Assembly (NCBI RefSeq): GCF_001050035.1 | Contig: NZ_CVTA01000022.1 | Coordinates: forward strand, 186,001 to 250,000 | Direction: 5' to 3' | Length of the DNA: 64,000 nt | Origin: Mycolicibacterium komanii | GTDB lineage: Bacteria; Actinomycetota; Actinomycetes; Mycobacteriales; Mycobacteriaceae | Shown here: in pieces, positions 25,198-35,035 of the stretch | Numbering within the stretch: position 1 is the stretch's first letter | Layout: every line of letters begins with the position of its first letter | The notes under the pieces: generated by a model | What the model was told of the DNA's origin: nothing | Databases searched by the model: none | The model's input: only the letters and a program-made list of their open reading frames with translations | Translations under genes and position numbers: made by a program

Positions 25198-26635
25198 CGG
25201 CGTCGCGTACCGCCGAGCGCCTGGCCTTCCCGGCGTCGTCACGCAGCGGTTCGTCGGTGAACTCGACCGTTCGCGGCACCTTGTGGCGCTCGACGCGTTC
25301 GGACAGGAACGCGATGATGCCGGCTTCGTCGAGATCGCGGTCGGCGTGCACCAGCGCGTGCGGCACCTGACCCAGATCGTCGTGCGGGACACCGACCACC
25401 AGACACGACAGCACCGCCGGATGTTCGGCGAGAGCCGACTCGATCTCGGCGGGGTAGACGTTCTTGCCCCCCACGGTGAACATGTCCACGCGGCGGTCGC
25501 TGAGGTAGAGGAAACCGTCCTGGTCGAAGTAGCCCAGGTCGCCCAGCGAGTCCCAACCGTCGCGGGATTTCGCCGTCGCGCCGATGTAGCGGTAGGTGGG
25601 TGCGCTGCCCGGCGACGGCCGCATGTAGATCTCGCCGACCACTCCGGGCGGACACTCGTTGCCGTCGTCGTCGAGGACCTTCATCTCCCCGGCGACGACG
25701 ACTCCGACCGAGCCCGGATGGTCCAACCACTGGCTACCCGAGATGAACGTCAACGCCTGTAATTCGGTGCCGCCGTACAGTTCCCACAGCGCATCCGGTT
25801 GCAGGATCTCGATCCATGCCCGCTTGACCGCGGGCGGACACGGCGCGCCGACATGCCAGAACCGCCGGATCGACGACAGGTCGTAGGCATCGGGGTCGGC
25901 CCGGTGGACCGGAAGCAGGCGCTGCATGATCGTCGGCACCGTCGTCAGGAACGTCACGCGATACTCGGTCGCCAGCCGGAGAAATTCGTGCGGTTCGAAT
26001 CTCGGCATGAGCACGAGGTGGTGGCCCTGCACGAGCGCGATCGCGAACGTGGTGAAACCGGTGTTGTGGCTCATCGGCACCGAGATCAGGTTGACGTCAC
26101 CTTCCTGCGCCCCAAGGGGATAACCGACCAGCGGCGGGAATCGGCTGTCGCCGCCCGCTTCGATCAGCTTGGGCCTTCCGGTGCTGCCGCCCGACGCCAT
26201 CGCCTTGAGCACCGGCGACACCTTCTCCGGCAGCGGCGCGTCCGACAGGCCCTGATCGGGAGCGAAACCCGCTGGTACGCTGGGTATCCGGCCGGCGGGA
26301 TCCTCCCGGCCGACGATCAGGGCGCGGGGTCGCAGCTCGAGCAAACCGCTCAGCTCGGCATCGGGCAGCCGCGGTGACAGCGGCTGCGGTATCGCACCGA
26401 GCTTCCATGTCGCCAGCACCGCCTGCGCCCACTCGATCGAGTTCGGCAACACCACGGTGACGTAATCGCCTTCTCCCACACCGAGTTCGGCGTAGGCGCG
26501 GGCCAGCCGGTTGGTCGACGCGTCCAGCTCGCCGCGGGTGAGGGTGACACCCTCGCACGTGACCGCGGGCGCGTCCGGTTCGGCGGCGGCCAGCCGTGAA
26601 ACCTGCGTGCTGATCGGTGGGGTCGGCTCGGTCAC
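25166..26635 (-). CDS. acyl-CoA synthetase (AMP-forming), FadD-type
   Basis: 489 residues, slightly short for a FadD. The ATP loop is A-S-G-G-S-T-G-R-P-K (147-156), the adenine motif W-E-L-Y-G-G-T-E and the hinge S-L-G-D-L-G-Y-F. A C-terminal Lys in D-D-A-G-K-A-R-R, near residue 469, is in place of the catalytic lysine. These motifs fit a true CoA ligase, without the insertion seen in FAALs. Composition of the active-site region resembles the bile-acid/aromatic CoA-ligase branch more than long-chain FadDs, but this is a weak impression. GTG at 26635 begins one base after the stop of php, so translation is probably coupled. The acid substrate is unknown. Confidence 0.85.
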   Translation of the reverse strand: MTEPTPPISTQVSRLAAAEPDAPAVTCEGVTLTRGELDASTNRLARAYAELGVGEGDYVTVVLPNSIEWAQAVLATWKLGAIPQPLSPRLPDAELSGLLELRPRALIVGREDPAGRIPSVPAGFAPDQGLSDAPLPEKVSPVLKAMASGGSTGRPKLIEAGGDSRFPPLVGYPLGAQEGDVNLISVPMSHNTGFTTFAIALVQGHHLVLMPRFEPHEFLRLATEYRVTFLTTVPTIMQRLLPVHRADPDAYDLSSIRRFWHVGAPCPPAVKRAWIEILQPDALWELYGGTELQALTFISGSQWLDHPGSVGVVVAGEMKVLDDDGNECPPGVVGEIYMRPSPGSAPTYRYIGATAKSRDGWDSLGDLGYFDQDGFLYLSDRRVDMFTVGGKNVYPAEIESALAEHPAVLSCLVVGVPHDDLGQVPHALVHADRDLDEAGIIAFLSERVERHKVPRTVEFTDEPLRDDAGKARRSAVRDAVIARRAQARC

Positions 26636-26636
26636 G

Positions 26637-27608
26637 TCAGTAGCCGCCCTGCGCCTCGAAGATCCGGCGCGGATTGTCGACGAGCATCGTCGTGAGCTGT
26701 TCGTCGGTGACGCCTCGCTCCTTGAGGGCCGGGATCACGTCGTTGTGGATGTGCAGGTAGTGCCAATTGGGCATGGTCTGCGGGATCATCCCCTCCGGCA
26801 GCCAGTCGATGAAGCAGGACGCATCGTGCGACAGCACCATCTTGTCGGCGTGCCCGCGCTCGCACATCCTCGCGACGGTGTCCACCCGCTCCTCGAAGCC
26901 GAGGAAGACGTCGACGCCGAACCGGTCCATTCCGATGTAGGAGCCCGCGTCGATCAGTTGCTCCAGGTAGTCGATGTCGGTGCTGTCGCCGGAGTGCCCG
27001 ATGACCACGCGTGAGAGATCGACCCCCTCCTCGCTGAACACGCGCTGTTGATCCAGGCCGCGCTTGGTCGCGGCGTGGGTGTGGGTCGAGATCGGGACGC
27101 CGGTCTCGCGGTGCGCCTGCGCGACGGCCCGCAGCACCCGTTCGACGCCGGGGGTCAGGCCCGGTTCGTCGGTCGCGCACTTGAGGATCGCCGCTCTGAC
27201 GTTGGTGCCGGCGATGCCGGTGGTGATGTCGCGGACGAACATGTCGACCATCGGCTCGCCGAGCGGCGTCTCCGGCCCGCTGAAGTGGAAGAACATCGGG
27301 ACGTCGTTGTAGGTGTAGACACCGGTCGCGACGATGATGTTGATGTCGGTCTGCGCGGCGAGGCGTTCGATGCGCGGGATGTAGCGCCCCATGCCGATCA
27401 CGGTGAGATCGACGATGCTGTCGACACCGCGGGACTTCAGCTCGTTGAGGCGGACGATTGCGTCGGCCTCGCGCTGGGCCTCGTCGCCCCACACCTCCGG
27501 ATAGTTGGTGGTGATGTCCAGGGACTGGATGAAGACGTGTTCGTGCATGAGCGTGACGCCGAGAGCCGCACTGTCGATCGGGCCACGGGCGGTGTTCAAT
27601 TCCGGCAC
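26637..27608 (-). CDS. php: phosphotriesterase-like metal hydrolase Php (Rv0230c-like)
   Basis: 323 residues, near Rv0230c (326). The binuclear-metal amidohydrolase motifs are all there: H-E-H with His22 and His24, a Lys in I-L-K-C-A-T that would be carboxylated, S-T-H-T-H, I-G-H-S-G-D and L-S-H-D-A-S. These are phosphotriesterase-like lactonases: the best natural substrates known in the family are lactones, with weak paraoxonase activity. GTG at 27608 gives the family N-terminus (P-E-L-N-T-A-R-G). The open frame upstream to 28232 runs antisense through the MFS gene and is rejected. It lies one base before the FadD gene and probably heads that operon. Confidence 0.9.
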   Translation of the reverse strand: MPELNTARGPIDSAALGVTLMHEHVFIQSLDITTNYPEVWGDEAQREADAIVRLNELKSRGVDSIVDLTVIGMGRYIPRIERLAAQTDINIIVATGVYTYNDVPMFFHFSGPETPLGEPMVDMFVRDITTGIAGTNVRAAILKCATDEPGLTPGVERVLRAVAQAHRETGVPISTHTHAATKRGLDQQRVFSEEGVDLSRVVIGHSGDSTDIDYLEQLIDAGSYIGMDRFGVDVFLGFEERVDTVARMCERGHADKMVLSHDASCFIDWLPEGMIPQTMPNWHYLHIHNDVIPALKERGVTDEQLTTMLVDNPRRIFEAQGGY

Positions 27609-27682
27609 GCGGCCGATGCTACGAGATAGCGGACGATCAATCGGGTACTTGAAACGTGATCCATAGGAAAGGCCAGAACAAT

Positions 27683-29278
27683 ATGGCGGCATCGTCGAGT
27701 GTCCGCGCCGGACCGTCGGCGTGGGCGCCGCTGTCCTCGCCGACCTACCGTGCGTTGTGGATCGCGCAGCTCGTCTCGAACCTCGGCACCTGGATGCAGA
27801 CCGTCGGCGCGCAATGGATGTTGGTCGGCGATCCCAACGCCGCGGTGCTGGTGCCCCTCGTGCAGACCGCGACGACGTTGCCGGTGATGTTGTTGGCGCT
27901 GCCATCCGGTGTGGTGGCCGACCTGACCGATCGGCGACGGCTGCTGATCGCCACGCAGTCGGCGATGGCCGCCGGTGTCTCGCTGTTGGCGATCCTGACC
28001 GGAGTGGGGCTGACGACGCCCACGGTCTTGCTGATCCTGCTGTTCCTGATCGGTTGCGGACAAGCGTTGACCGCTCCGGCGTGGCAGGCCATCCAGCCCG
28101 AACTCGTTCCGCGCGAACAGATTCCGGCCGCGGCGGCGCTGACCAGCCTAGCCATGAACAGCGCGAGGGCGATCGGGCCGGCGATCGCGGGTGCGCTGGT
28201 GTCCCTGTCGGGACCCACGATGGTATTCGCATTGAACGCGCTGTCGTTCATCGGCATCGTGGTGGTGCTCTTCACGTGGCGACGCCCGGCCACGGATCGG
28301 TTGCTGCCGACCGAGCGCCCGTTGTCGGCGTTGACCGCGGGCGGGCGCTACATCCGCAGTTCCCCGGTGGTCCGGCGCATCCTGCTGCGGGCGTTGCTGT
28401 TCATCGCCCCGGGTAGCGCGCTGTGGGGGCTGCTGGCGGTCATCGCCGACCGGCAGCTACATCTGTCGTCCGCGGGCTACGGCGTGCTGCTGGGCGCGCT
28501 GGGCGTCGGCGCGGTGTGCGGGGCGATGGTGCTGTCCCGGCTGCAGCTGCGGTTCGGGCGCAACGCGCTGCTGACCGTCGGCGCGGTGGGTTTCGCGCTC
28601 GCCACCGCGGTGCTGGCGCTTGTTCCGGTGCTGACCGTGGTCATCGTCGCGATGATCGTCGGTGGCCTGTCCTGGTTGCTCACCTTGTCGACGCTGAACG
28701 CGTCGATGCAGCTGAGCCTTCCGGCGTGGGTGCGGGCGCGCGGCCTGTCGGTGTATCAGCTGGTGTTCATGGGCGGACAGGCCATCGGCTCGCTGGTCTG
28801 GGGCCTGGTGGCCGGGGCCACCAGCAGCGTGACGGCGTTGTTGATCGCGGCCGGGATGCTCGCCGTCTGCGCAGTGTCGCTGTTGTGGTGGCCGCTGCAT
28901 CCGGGCACTGGCAACCTCGACGTCGAACCGTCGGCGCACTGGCCGGAGCCGGCGCTGGTGTTCGAACCCGCCCCGCCGGACGGGCCGGTCCTGGTGCTCA
29001 AGACGTACAAGGTGGCAGCCGAGAACGAGGCGTCGTTCATCGCCGCGATGGACCGGGTGAGGCGGTCACGCCAGCGGACCGGTGCCGCGCAATGGCGGTT
29101 GTTCCGCAGCGGCGAATTCCCTCACACGTTCGTCGAGGCGTTCGTCGTGCGGTCGTGGTACGAGCATCTGCATCAGCACGTCGTGCGGCAGACCGGTCAG
29201 GACCTGATCGCCGAGCAGGAGGTCGAGAAGTACGTCGTCGGCGAACCCAAGCTCGAGCACCTGATCGCGGTCAACTGA
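27683..29278 (+). CDS. MFS transporter with C-terminal monooxygenase-like (ABM) domain
   Basis: 531 residues. Residues 1-410 are a 12-helix MFS_3-type transporter (enterobactin-exporter-like). The D-R-R-R-L-L loop follows the third helix, the equivalent of the MFS A motif. Residues about 430-530 form a soluble dimeric alpha-beta-barrel-like domain, beginning V-L-V-L-K-T-Y-K-V and ending K-L-E-H-L-I-A-V-N. This tail is a common companion of MFS_3 proteins and has no proven role. ATG at 27683 with GAAAGG upstream; the frame opens 27 bases earlier. The gene is divergent from php and overlaps the convergent aftD end by eight bases. Cargo unknown. Confidence 0.85.
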   Translation: MAASSSVRAGPSAWAPLSSPTYRALWIAQLVSNLGTWMQTVGAQWMLVGDPNAAVLVPLVQTATTLPVMLLALPSGVVADLTDRRRLLIATQSAMAAGVSLLAILTGVGLTTPTVLLILLFLIGCGQALTAPAWQAIQPELVPREQIPAAAALTSLAMNSARAIGPAIAGALVSLSGPTMVFALNALSFIGIVVVLFTWRRPATDRLLPTERPLSALTAGGRYIRSSPVVRRILLRALLFIAPGSALWGLLAVIADRQLHLSSAGYGVLLGALGVGAVCGAMVLSRLQLRFGRNALLTVGAVGFALATAVLALVPVLTVVIVAMIVGGLSWLLTLSTLNASMQLSLPAWVRARGLSVYQLVFMGGQAIGSLVWGLVAGATSSVTALLIAAGMLAVCAVSLLWWPLHPGTGNLDVEPSAHWPEPALVFEPAPPDGPVLVLKTYKVAAENEASFIAAMDRVRRSRQRTGAAQWRLFRSGEFPHTFVEAFVVRSWYEHLHQHVVRQTGQDLIAEQEVEKYVVGEPKLEHLIAVN

Positions 29279-32200
29279 GCCGGCTCGAACGCACGGGCAC
29301 GGTCGACGCGGCGACGGCGGCCACCGAGATCAGCGCCAGCAGCTGCACACCCCACGAGTGTCCGACGTAGCCGTCGACCGACCGCCACGGGTTCTGGCTC
29401 AGCACCGCACCGGCGAGGATCAACCCGCCGGTCGCGGCGCCGACCGTGGTTGCCTCGCAGAGCTTTTCGCGACTGCGGAGCAACCACCGGACACCCAGCG
29501 CGACGCCGACCACGGCCAAGCCGGTCACCCCGGAGATCGCCGTGCCCGCGACCAGTGTCGCGGCGCCCACGGCGAACGGGTGCGGGCGCCACACCGGCAC
29601 CGGATCCGCGGGTGCGGGTCGCCTGCGCATCGGCAGGAGCGCCAACAGAGCCAGCACCGGCAGCAGCGCCAACCCACCGATGAGCCCGGCGCGGTAGAGC
29701 CCGTTCGCCGGGAAGCTCAGCGTGACCGGGCCGGCCGTGCCCGCCGGCAGTACCCAACCCTGCTGCCAGCCGTTCACCGTGATCGGCGTCAGCGCGGTGC
29801 CGCCGCTGTCGCGGGCGACCCAACCGGGATTGATGCTTTCGGGGACGACGAGGACCCGGGACGCCGACGACGGGGCGACGGTCACCTCGCGGCGGTCCGC
29901 GCCCCAATGTCCGACTTCCGCGGGAGTGGTTGGTGCCGGGCCTATTTCGTCGGCCTGCGGCCCGGCGAGTTGTGCACCGTCGACGATGAATGCGCCACCG
30001 GGGCTGATGACCAGCTCTTGCTGTCCCTCGGGCAGCAGGATCGGTTCGGCCCGGCACGGGTGTGCGGCGACGGGTTCACCGTCGAGCAACGCGCCGACCG
30101 TCGTGGTGAGCGAGGTCTGTACGAATTCGCCCGCGATACCGATGACCGGCCCCTTGCCACAAGGCATTTCGATCCTGCGCTCGCGGTTGGTCTCGGCGTC
30201 GGCGGCGGCGACCGGCTCACCGCGGGCGTCGAGCGCGGTGACCTCGGCAAGGCCGGGCGGCTTGAGCTGGTCGAAGCCGAGCGCGGTGCGGTCGATGACA
30301 TCGTCCCAGTCGAGGATGGAGACCGTCACGGTGTCGGTGACCCGGGGTTTGAGGTGCAGCGTCTGCGCGCCCGCGTCGCCCGCCACCGGACGGATCTGCG
30401 GACCGTCGCCGAGATCGACGGCCACCAGCGTCGGATGCGCGGGCAGCTCCGAGGAACTCGGCGTCACCTGCAACCCCGCGACCTCGCTTCGTCGGGGCAG
30501 TTTCAGCGTCAGCGTGGGCGGCGTCCCCTGTTGCACGACGCGCTGCGGGGCGGTCCACGCGGTGCCCGCATCGCCGTCGGCCGCGGCGTAGGCCGACCCG
30601 AGCACGTCGATCGGATCGGCGTCGCCCATCGCGCGGGCGGCGCCCGGTGCGCTGATCAGGTCGGCCAGCTTCGGCCCCTGACGGGCCCGCACCCACACCG
30701 TCGGCGTCACAGCGATCGGCGCCGGCACGGTCAGCGTGCGGCTCAGGTTCACCGGCTCCTCCGCCGAGAGCGCCATCAACGCGGCGCACCGGTGCCCGGT
30801 CGGACTCTCGGCACAGCCCGATCGGCCCAGCAACTCCGAACCCAGGTCCCATTGGGCCACAGTCGAATCCGGTGGCGGACCGGGCACCGCGACGGTGTGG
30901 CGCAGGCTGACTGGGTGGGCGAAGCCGTTCGCGTCGTACTGCGTGACGGCGAGGTCGGTGATGCCGAACTGCACGCCGGCTGAACCGTCGTCGGTGGCGA
31001 CCGCGGTGAGCCGCACCCACGGTGACTCGCCGTAGGGCAGGGCGGCCGTCAGCGGCTTGCCCGCTTCGTCGAAGCGAAGGGTGCTGGTGCCGTTGACCGT
31101 CGAGATCTCGATGCGGCGGATCTGCGCACCGACCGCGGTGGCGCTGGGCGTGACGGTGATGGTCGCGTTGGTGACGGGGTGGTCGAAGTCCACCTGCATC
31201 CACTGGCCGATCGCCGACTGCAGCGAGTTCGACACCCAACTCGTCGACGGGTCGGCGTCCACCGCCGCGGCCGGACCGGTCGCGGGTGCGACATTGGGCA
31301 GCGCGGTGGAATCGGCCGCCGAACTCGACACCGACACCCGCCCGCCGTTCCACTGCCCATACACGACATCGGCGCCGCGAGAGGGATAGTCGATGACCCG
31401 GTTGTGGGTGTGGCGCGGATCGTCGGGGGTGCGGATCGCCGAGGAGTGGTCGTCGACGCGGCCGTAGTCGGTCTCCCGTGCGAGTGGGGTGTCGGTGACG
31501 GTGACGACGGGGGTGGGCACGCCCGCGCGTTCGGCGTCGGCGGTCAACAGCATCGGGCCCAGCGGCGGCCGGTCCTGCAGCCGGCGGCGCTCGTCGAGTC
31601 GCAGCAGCGCCTCGGGCGCACCGTCCACCCGCGCCATGCGATCGGTGTCGACGAGGTAAGGCGTCACCGGGGTTTCCGCGTGCACCCGGTAGATCTCGAC
31701 GGCGGGGTAGCGGGGCCGCAGGCCGCTGTCGGAGACGAATCCGGCCAGGGTGCCTGCGCCGACCGGATCGCCGAACTCGGCGACCTTCTCCAGGCCGGGT
31801 GAGCCGTCGACGGCGCGATGCACCAGCAGCGGTCGCGCCGACCGGGACGACTCCGGGTCCAAATCGTTGCGCACCACGACGTACGAAATACCCTGGCGGG
31901 CAAGGGTGTCCGCCAGCCCTGCGGACGGTCTGCCCGCGGCGAACAGTCGCTGTACGGAGTCCAGTGCGCGGATGGTTTCCGGCGGGGTCAGCGGAATGGA
32001 GTCGCGCACACCCCACGGGCTGTCGCCGAGAACCTGCAGTGGTTCGTCGTGGCTGTTGCCCCATACCTGGGTCGCGAACGGAGCGCCCGGCGCGACCAGG
32101 ACGCGGCCGTCGGTGTTGTGTTCGTCGAGCCAGTCGGCGGTGTCGTGCCAGTACTGCGGGATCGCCTCGAAAGCGCCTGGGGGAGTGAGCCGTCCGGTCC

Positions 32201-33437
32201 ACGCAAGCGATGTGCCCGCGGCCAGTGCGACCAGCACCACGATCCCGACCGCCACACGTTTGTCCCGTTCGGGGTGCGCCAGCGCAGTCGTCCACTGCTC
32301 CCGCGGTGCGCTACCCGGCAGCGGGATGCGTCCGAGCAGATGCGCCAACCCCAACGCCAGCGGCAGGCGCAGTAGCGGTTCGAGCTTGTGCAGGTTGCGC
32401 AGCGGCGTTCCGGACGCGTCGAGGAATGCCTGAACCTGCAACGCGACGGGGGAGCCGAGCCCGCCGGAGTAGCCGAGGGCCAGCAGCGTGACCCCGACCA
32501 ACAGGATGGTGATCAGCCGACCCCGGGCTGGCATCGTCTTCAAGGCCAGCCCCGCCAGGCCCGCGGCGGCCACCAGTGTGGTGGCCAGCACCGCGACCGA
32601 ACCGGTCACCAGCGACGCGCCGGCCGTCGCGTTGGGCGCCACGAACGGCGTCCAGGCGTCGGTGCCGCGCAGCATCTCGGTCAGCGACATCCACCGCGTG
32701 GTGACACCCGAGGACTCGATGAAGTCGAGGAACGGTGGGCTGACCCGGCCCAGCATCAGCAGCGCGACAACCCACCACAGCACCGCCAGCGCGATACCGA
32801 GCGCCCACCATGCGGTGAACCGCCACCACAGTTTCGTCGGCCGGTGACACGCCAACCAGATGACCGCACACAGGCAGCCGGTGATCGTGGCCACCGCGTT
32901 GACCGCACCCATCAACGCGATCGCCACCGCGGATCGCATCGCCAGCACCCGCACCCGCGGATCTCCCCGTAGCACCAGGATCACCGGCAGCAGCACCCAC
33001 GGCGCCAGCATCATCGGAAGCGTCTCGGAGGATATCGCGCCGATCGTCGTCAGCACCCGCGGTGACAGCGCGTAGGCGACCGCCGCGATGACGCGCGACG
33101 TCGGGCTGCCGATGCCGCGCCCGTCGTTGAGCGCCTCGGCCACCCGCACGATGCCCCAGAACCCGACGACCAGCAGCAGCGCCCACCAGAGCCGTTGAGT
33201 GACCCAGCCGGGGAGCCCGACCACGTCGCCGATCAGGAAGAAGGTGCCGTGCGGGAACAAGTAGCCGTAGGCCTGGTTCTGCGCCTGACCGAACGGCAGC
33301 TCGCTGTTCCAAAGGTGGAACGCGCGCGTCAGGAACCGCAGCGGATTGGCGGTCAGGTCCAGCTTGGTGTCGGGGGAGATCTGTCCTGGTGACTGGGCGA
33401 ACGTCAGGACCAGTGCCGCCGCAGCGGCCACCCACAA
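29271..33437 (-). CDS. aftD: alpha-(1->3)-arabinofuranosyltransferase AftD
   Basis: 1388 residues, matching AftD/Rv0236c (about 1400). An N-terminal GT-C domain with more than ten helices (residues 1-430) has the first-loop acidic motif S-P-D-T-K-L-D-L with Asp23 and Asp27. A large periplasmic region of beta-rich carbohydrate-binding-like folds follows (about 450-1250), and the last helices lie near residues 1265-1388. AftD adds branching arabinofuranose to arabinogalactan and lipoarabinomannan from decaprenyl-phosphoarabinose and is essential. The start is uncertain: TTG at 33437 or GTG at 33431, neither with a clear ribosome site, 43 bases behind the small DUF2613 gene. The 3' end overlaps the MFS gene. 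Confidence 0.9.
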   Translation of the reverse strand: MWVAAAAALVLTFAQSPGQISPDTKLDLTANPLRFLTRAFHLWNSELPFGQAQNQAYGYLFPHGTFFLIGDVVGLPGWVTQRLWWALLLVVGFWGIVRVAEALNDGRGIGSPTSRVIAAVAYALSPRVLTTIGAISSETLPMMLAPWVLLPVILVLRGDPRVRVLAMRSAVAIALMGAVNAVATITGCLCAVIWLACHRPTKLWWRFTAWWALGIALAVLWWVVALLMLGRVSPPFLDFIESSGVTTRWMSLTEMLRGTDAWTPFVAPNATAGASLVTGSVAVLATTLVAAAGLAGLALKTMPARGRLITILLVGVTLLALGYSGGLGSPVALQVQAFLDASGTPLRNLHKLEPLLRLPLALGLAHLLGRIPLPGSAPREQWTTALAHPERDKRVAVGIVVLVALAAGTSLAWTGRLTPPGAFEAIPQYWHDTADWLDEHNTDGRVLVAPGAPFATQVWGNSHDEPLQVLGDSPWGVRDSIPLTPPETIRALDSVQRLFAAGRPSAGLADTLARQGISYVVVRNDLDPESSRSARPLLVHRAVDGSPGLEKVAEFGDPVGAGTLAGFVSDSGLRPRYPAVEIYRVHAETPVTPYLVDTDRMARVDGAPEALLRLDERRRLQDRPPLGPMLLTADAERAGVPTPVVTVTDTPLARETDYGRVDDHSSAIRTPDDPRHTHNRVIDYPSRGADVVYGQWNGGRVSVSSSAADSTALPNVAPATGPAAAVDADPSTSWVSNSLQSAIGQWMQVDFDHPVTNATITVTPSATAVGAQIRRIEISTVNGTSTLRFDEAGKPLTAALPYGESPWVRLTAVATDDGSAGVQFGITDLAVTQYDANGFAHPVSLRHTVAVPGPPPDSTVAQWDLGSELLGRSGCAESPTGHRCAALMALSAEEPVNLSRTLTVPAPIAVTPTVWVRARQGPKLADLISAPGAARAMGDADPIDVLGSAYAAADGDAGTAWTAPQRVVQQGTPPTLTLKLPRRSEVAGLQVTPSSSELPAHPTLVAVDLGDGPQIRPVAGDAGAQTLHLKPRVTDTVTVSILDWDDVIDRTALGFDQLKPPGLAEVTALDARGEPVAAADAETNRERRIEMPCGKGPVIGIAGEFVQTSLTTTVGALLDGEPVAAHPCRAEPILLPEGQQELVISPGGAFIVDGAQLAGPQADEIGPAPTTPAEVGHWGADRREVTVAPSSASRVLVVPESINPGWVARDSGGTALTPITVNGWQQGWVLPAGTAGPVTLSFPANGLYRAGLIGGLALLPVLALLALLPMRRRPAPADPVPVWRPHPFAVGAATLVAGTAISGVTGLAVVGVALGVRWLLRSREKLCEATTVGAATGGLILAGAVLSQNPWRSVDGYVGHSWGVQLLALISVAAVAASTVPVRSSRLS

Positions 33438-33480
33438 CCAGCGCCGGGAGAGCGGGGTCGGCTGCGCGGCGACCCGAGAA

Positions 33481-33654
33481 TCAGGTGCGGTCGCCGTACT
33501 CGACCCTGTTGAGCACCGAAGACGCCGGATCGCCCGCTTGCAGAGGTGGCTTGTTGTCCTGCTGCACCATCAGCGTCACACCGAACACGGCCGCCGCGCC
33601 GAGCAGCAGGCCGACCACGACGCTGGCGGCGGCTGGCACGAGGAACCGATCCAT
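33481..33654 (-). CDS. small DUF2613 membrane/secreted protein (Rv0236A-like)
   Basis: 57 residues. ATG at 33654 starts M-D-R-F-L-V-P-A-A-A. One hydrophobic segment covers about residues 7-30, then Q-Q-D-N-K-P-P-L-Q-A-G-D-P-A-S-S and a tail ending V-E-Y-G-D-R-T. Rv0236A in M. tuberculosis has the same size and the same position directly upstream of aftD, so orthology is likely. Its stop is 43 bases before the first plausible AftD start, so the two are one operon, and the protein may serve AftD at the membrane. The gene diverges from lpqI, with a palindrome GAACC-CA-GGTTC at 33690-33701 between them. Confidence 0.85.
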   Translation of the reverse strand: MDRFLVPAAASVVVGLLLGAAAVFGVTLMVQQDNKPPLQAGDPASSVLNRVEYGDRT

Positions 33655-33762
33655 GCGGCAAAAGTAGCACGCGGGCCATGTCCGCAGCTGAACCCAGGTT
33701 CTCGGGGTACACGCCGACCACGAGATAGAAGTGAGCCGTTGCAGCCGTTAGTGTCGAGGCCC

Positions 33763-34929
33763 ATGGCCTTGCCCCGCGCATTGTGTGCTCTCGCCGCCAC
33801 GCCGATCTTGTTGATGGCGTGCTCGCCCGCCGCGCAGGAAGCCGAGCCGTCAGCGTCGTCCGCGCCCATCACCAAGGCGGCGACCGCCGTGCCCGAGGCC
33901 CCGGCCGCGCCGGCGGCCCCCGCGTGCGGGGCCGGTGACTCGCTGCTGTCGTCGATGTCGACCCGCGACAAGCTCGCGCAGCTGCTGATGGTGGGTGTTT
34001 CCAACGCGGCGGACGCGCGCGCGGTCGTCGACACTCACCACGTCGGCGGCATCTTCGTCGGCAGCTGGACCGACCTGTCGATGCTGTCCGACGGCTCACT
34101 GGCCGGCATCGCGGGCGAGGCGACTCCGCTCCCGCTCGCGGTCAGCGTCGACGAGGAGGGCGGCCAGGTGTCGCGACTCGCCGGGCTGATCGGCAGCCAA
34201 CCGTCGCCCGCCTCGCTGGCGGCCCGCAGCACGCCCGACGAGGTGTACAGCATCGCGCTGAAGCGGGGCCAGGCCATGCGCGGGCTCGGTATCACCATCG
34301 ACTTCGCGCCGGTCGTCGACGTGGACGGGGGTGGGTCCATCGGCGACCGGTCGTTCGGCTCCGATCCGGCCGTCGTCACCGATTTCGCCGGCGCGTATGC
34401 CCGCGGCCTGCGCGACGGCGGTGTGATGCCGGTGCTCAAACACTTCCCCGGCCATGGGCGCGCCTCGGGCGACTCGCACACGGGCGGCGTCACCACGCCA
34501 CCGATCAGCGAGCTGCAAACCACCGACCTGGTGCCGTATCGGACGCTGACCAGCCAGGCGCCGGTCGGCGTGATGGTCGGTCACCTGCAGGTGCCCGGAC
34601 TGACCGGCAGCGATCCAGCCAGCCTCAGCCCGGCGGCCTACGCGCTGCTGCGGTCGGGCAATTACGGCGGCCAGCCGTTCAACGGCCCGGTGTTCACCGA
34701 TGATCTGTCCGGCATGCGAGCCATCACCGACCGGTTCGGGGTCGCCGAGGCGGCGCTGCGGAGCCTGCAGGCGGGCGCCGACGTCGCGCTGTGGCTGAGC
34801 ACCGGTGAGGTGCCCGCCGTGCTGGACCGGCTGGAGAAGGCGTTGGATGCCGGTGAGCTGTCGATGTCCAGCGTCGACGCCTCGGTGCTGCGGGTGGCGG
34901 CCGTGAAGGGGCCCAACCCGCACTGCTGA
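33763..34929 (+). CDS. lpqI: LpqI, GH3 beta-N-acetylglucosaminidase lipoprotein
   Basis: 388 residues, the length of Rv0237 (LpqI). A signal peptide ends in the lipobox L-M-A-C with Cys20, followed by an Ala/Pro linker to about residue 55. The GH3 domain holds K-H-F-P-G-H-G (226-232), the NagZ-type acid/base dyad G-D-S-H (Asp237/His239) and the nucleophile region F-T-D-D with Asp313/Asp314. Known role: release of N-acetylglucosamine from muropeptides in cell-wall recycling, at the outer face of the membrane. ATG at 33763 is the only start that gives the signal peptide. It diverges from the aftD operon and is followed by a tetR gene after a short tandem repeat. Confidence 0.92.
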   Translation: MALPRALCALAATPILLMACSPAAQEAEPSASSAPITKAATAVPEAPAAPAAPACGAGDSLLSSMSTRDKLAQLLMVGVSNAADARAVVDTHHVGGIFVGSWTDLSMLSDGSLAGIAGEATPLPLAVSVDEEGGQVSRLAGLIGSQPSPASLAARSTPDEVYSIALKRGQAMRGLGITIDFAPVVDVDGGGSIGDRSFGSDPAVVTDFAGAYARGLRDGGVMPVLKHFPGHGRASGDSHTGGVTTPPISELQTTDLVPYRTLTSQAPVGVMVGHLQVPGLTGSDPASLSPAAYALLRSGNYGGQPFNGPVFTDDLSGMRAITDRFGVAEAALRSLQAGADVALWLSTGEVPAVLDRLEKALDAGELSMSSVDASVLRVAAVKGPNPHC

Positions 34930-34935
34930 TTCCCA

Positions 34936-35001
34936 CCCACCGCCCGCTGCTAGTCCCGGCCCGCCACCCGCCGCTAGTTCCCGCCCGCCACCCGCTGCCG
35001 A
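34936..35001. repeat. 24-nt tandem direct repeat between lpqI and tetR
   Basis: Two full units (34936-34959, 34960-34983) and a partial third share the pattern CCCRCCRCCCGCYGCTAGTYCC. The gap of about 106 bases between lpqI and the tetR gene is almost filled by it. Such short GC-rich tandem repeats (MIRU/VNTR-like) vary between strains. No protein or terminator structure explains it. Confidence 0.7.
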
Positions 35002-35035
35002 CGCCTTCGGCGGGCGCATTGCATACCCTGGTGGA

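Noticed and set aside
27609..28232. N-terminal extension of php by about 208 residues
   Set aside because: It runs antisense to the MFS transporter gene and is Arg/Ser/Pro-rich; the GTG at 27608 gives the family N-terminus.
33690..33701. GAACC-CA-GGTTC as a KstR operator before lpqI
   Set aside because: The AAC-GTT spacing is four rather than two bases; kept only as an unassigned palindrome.
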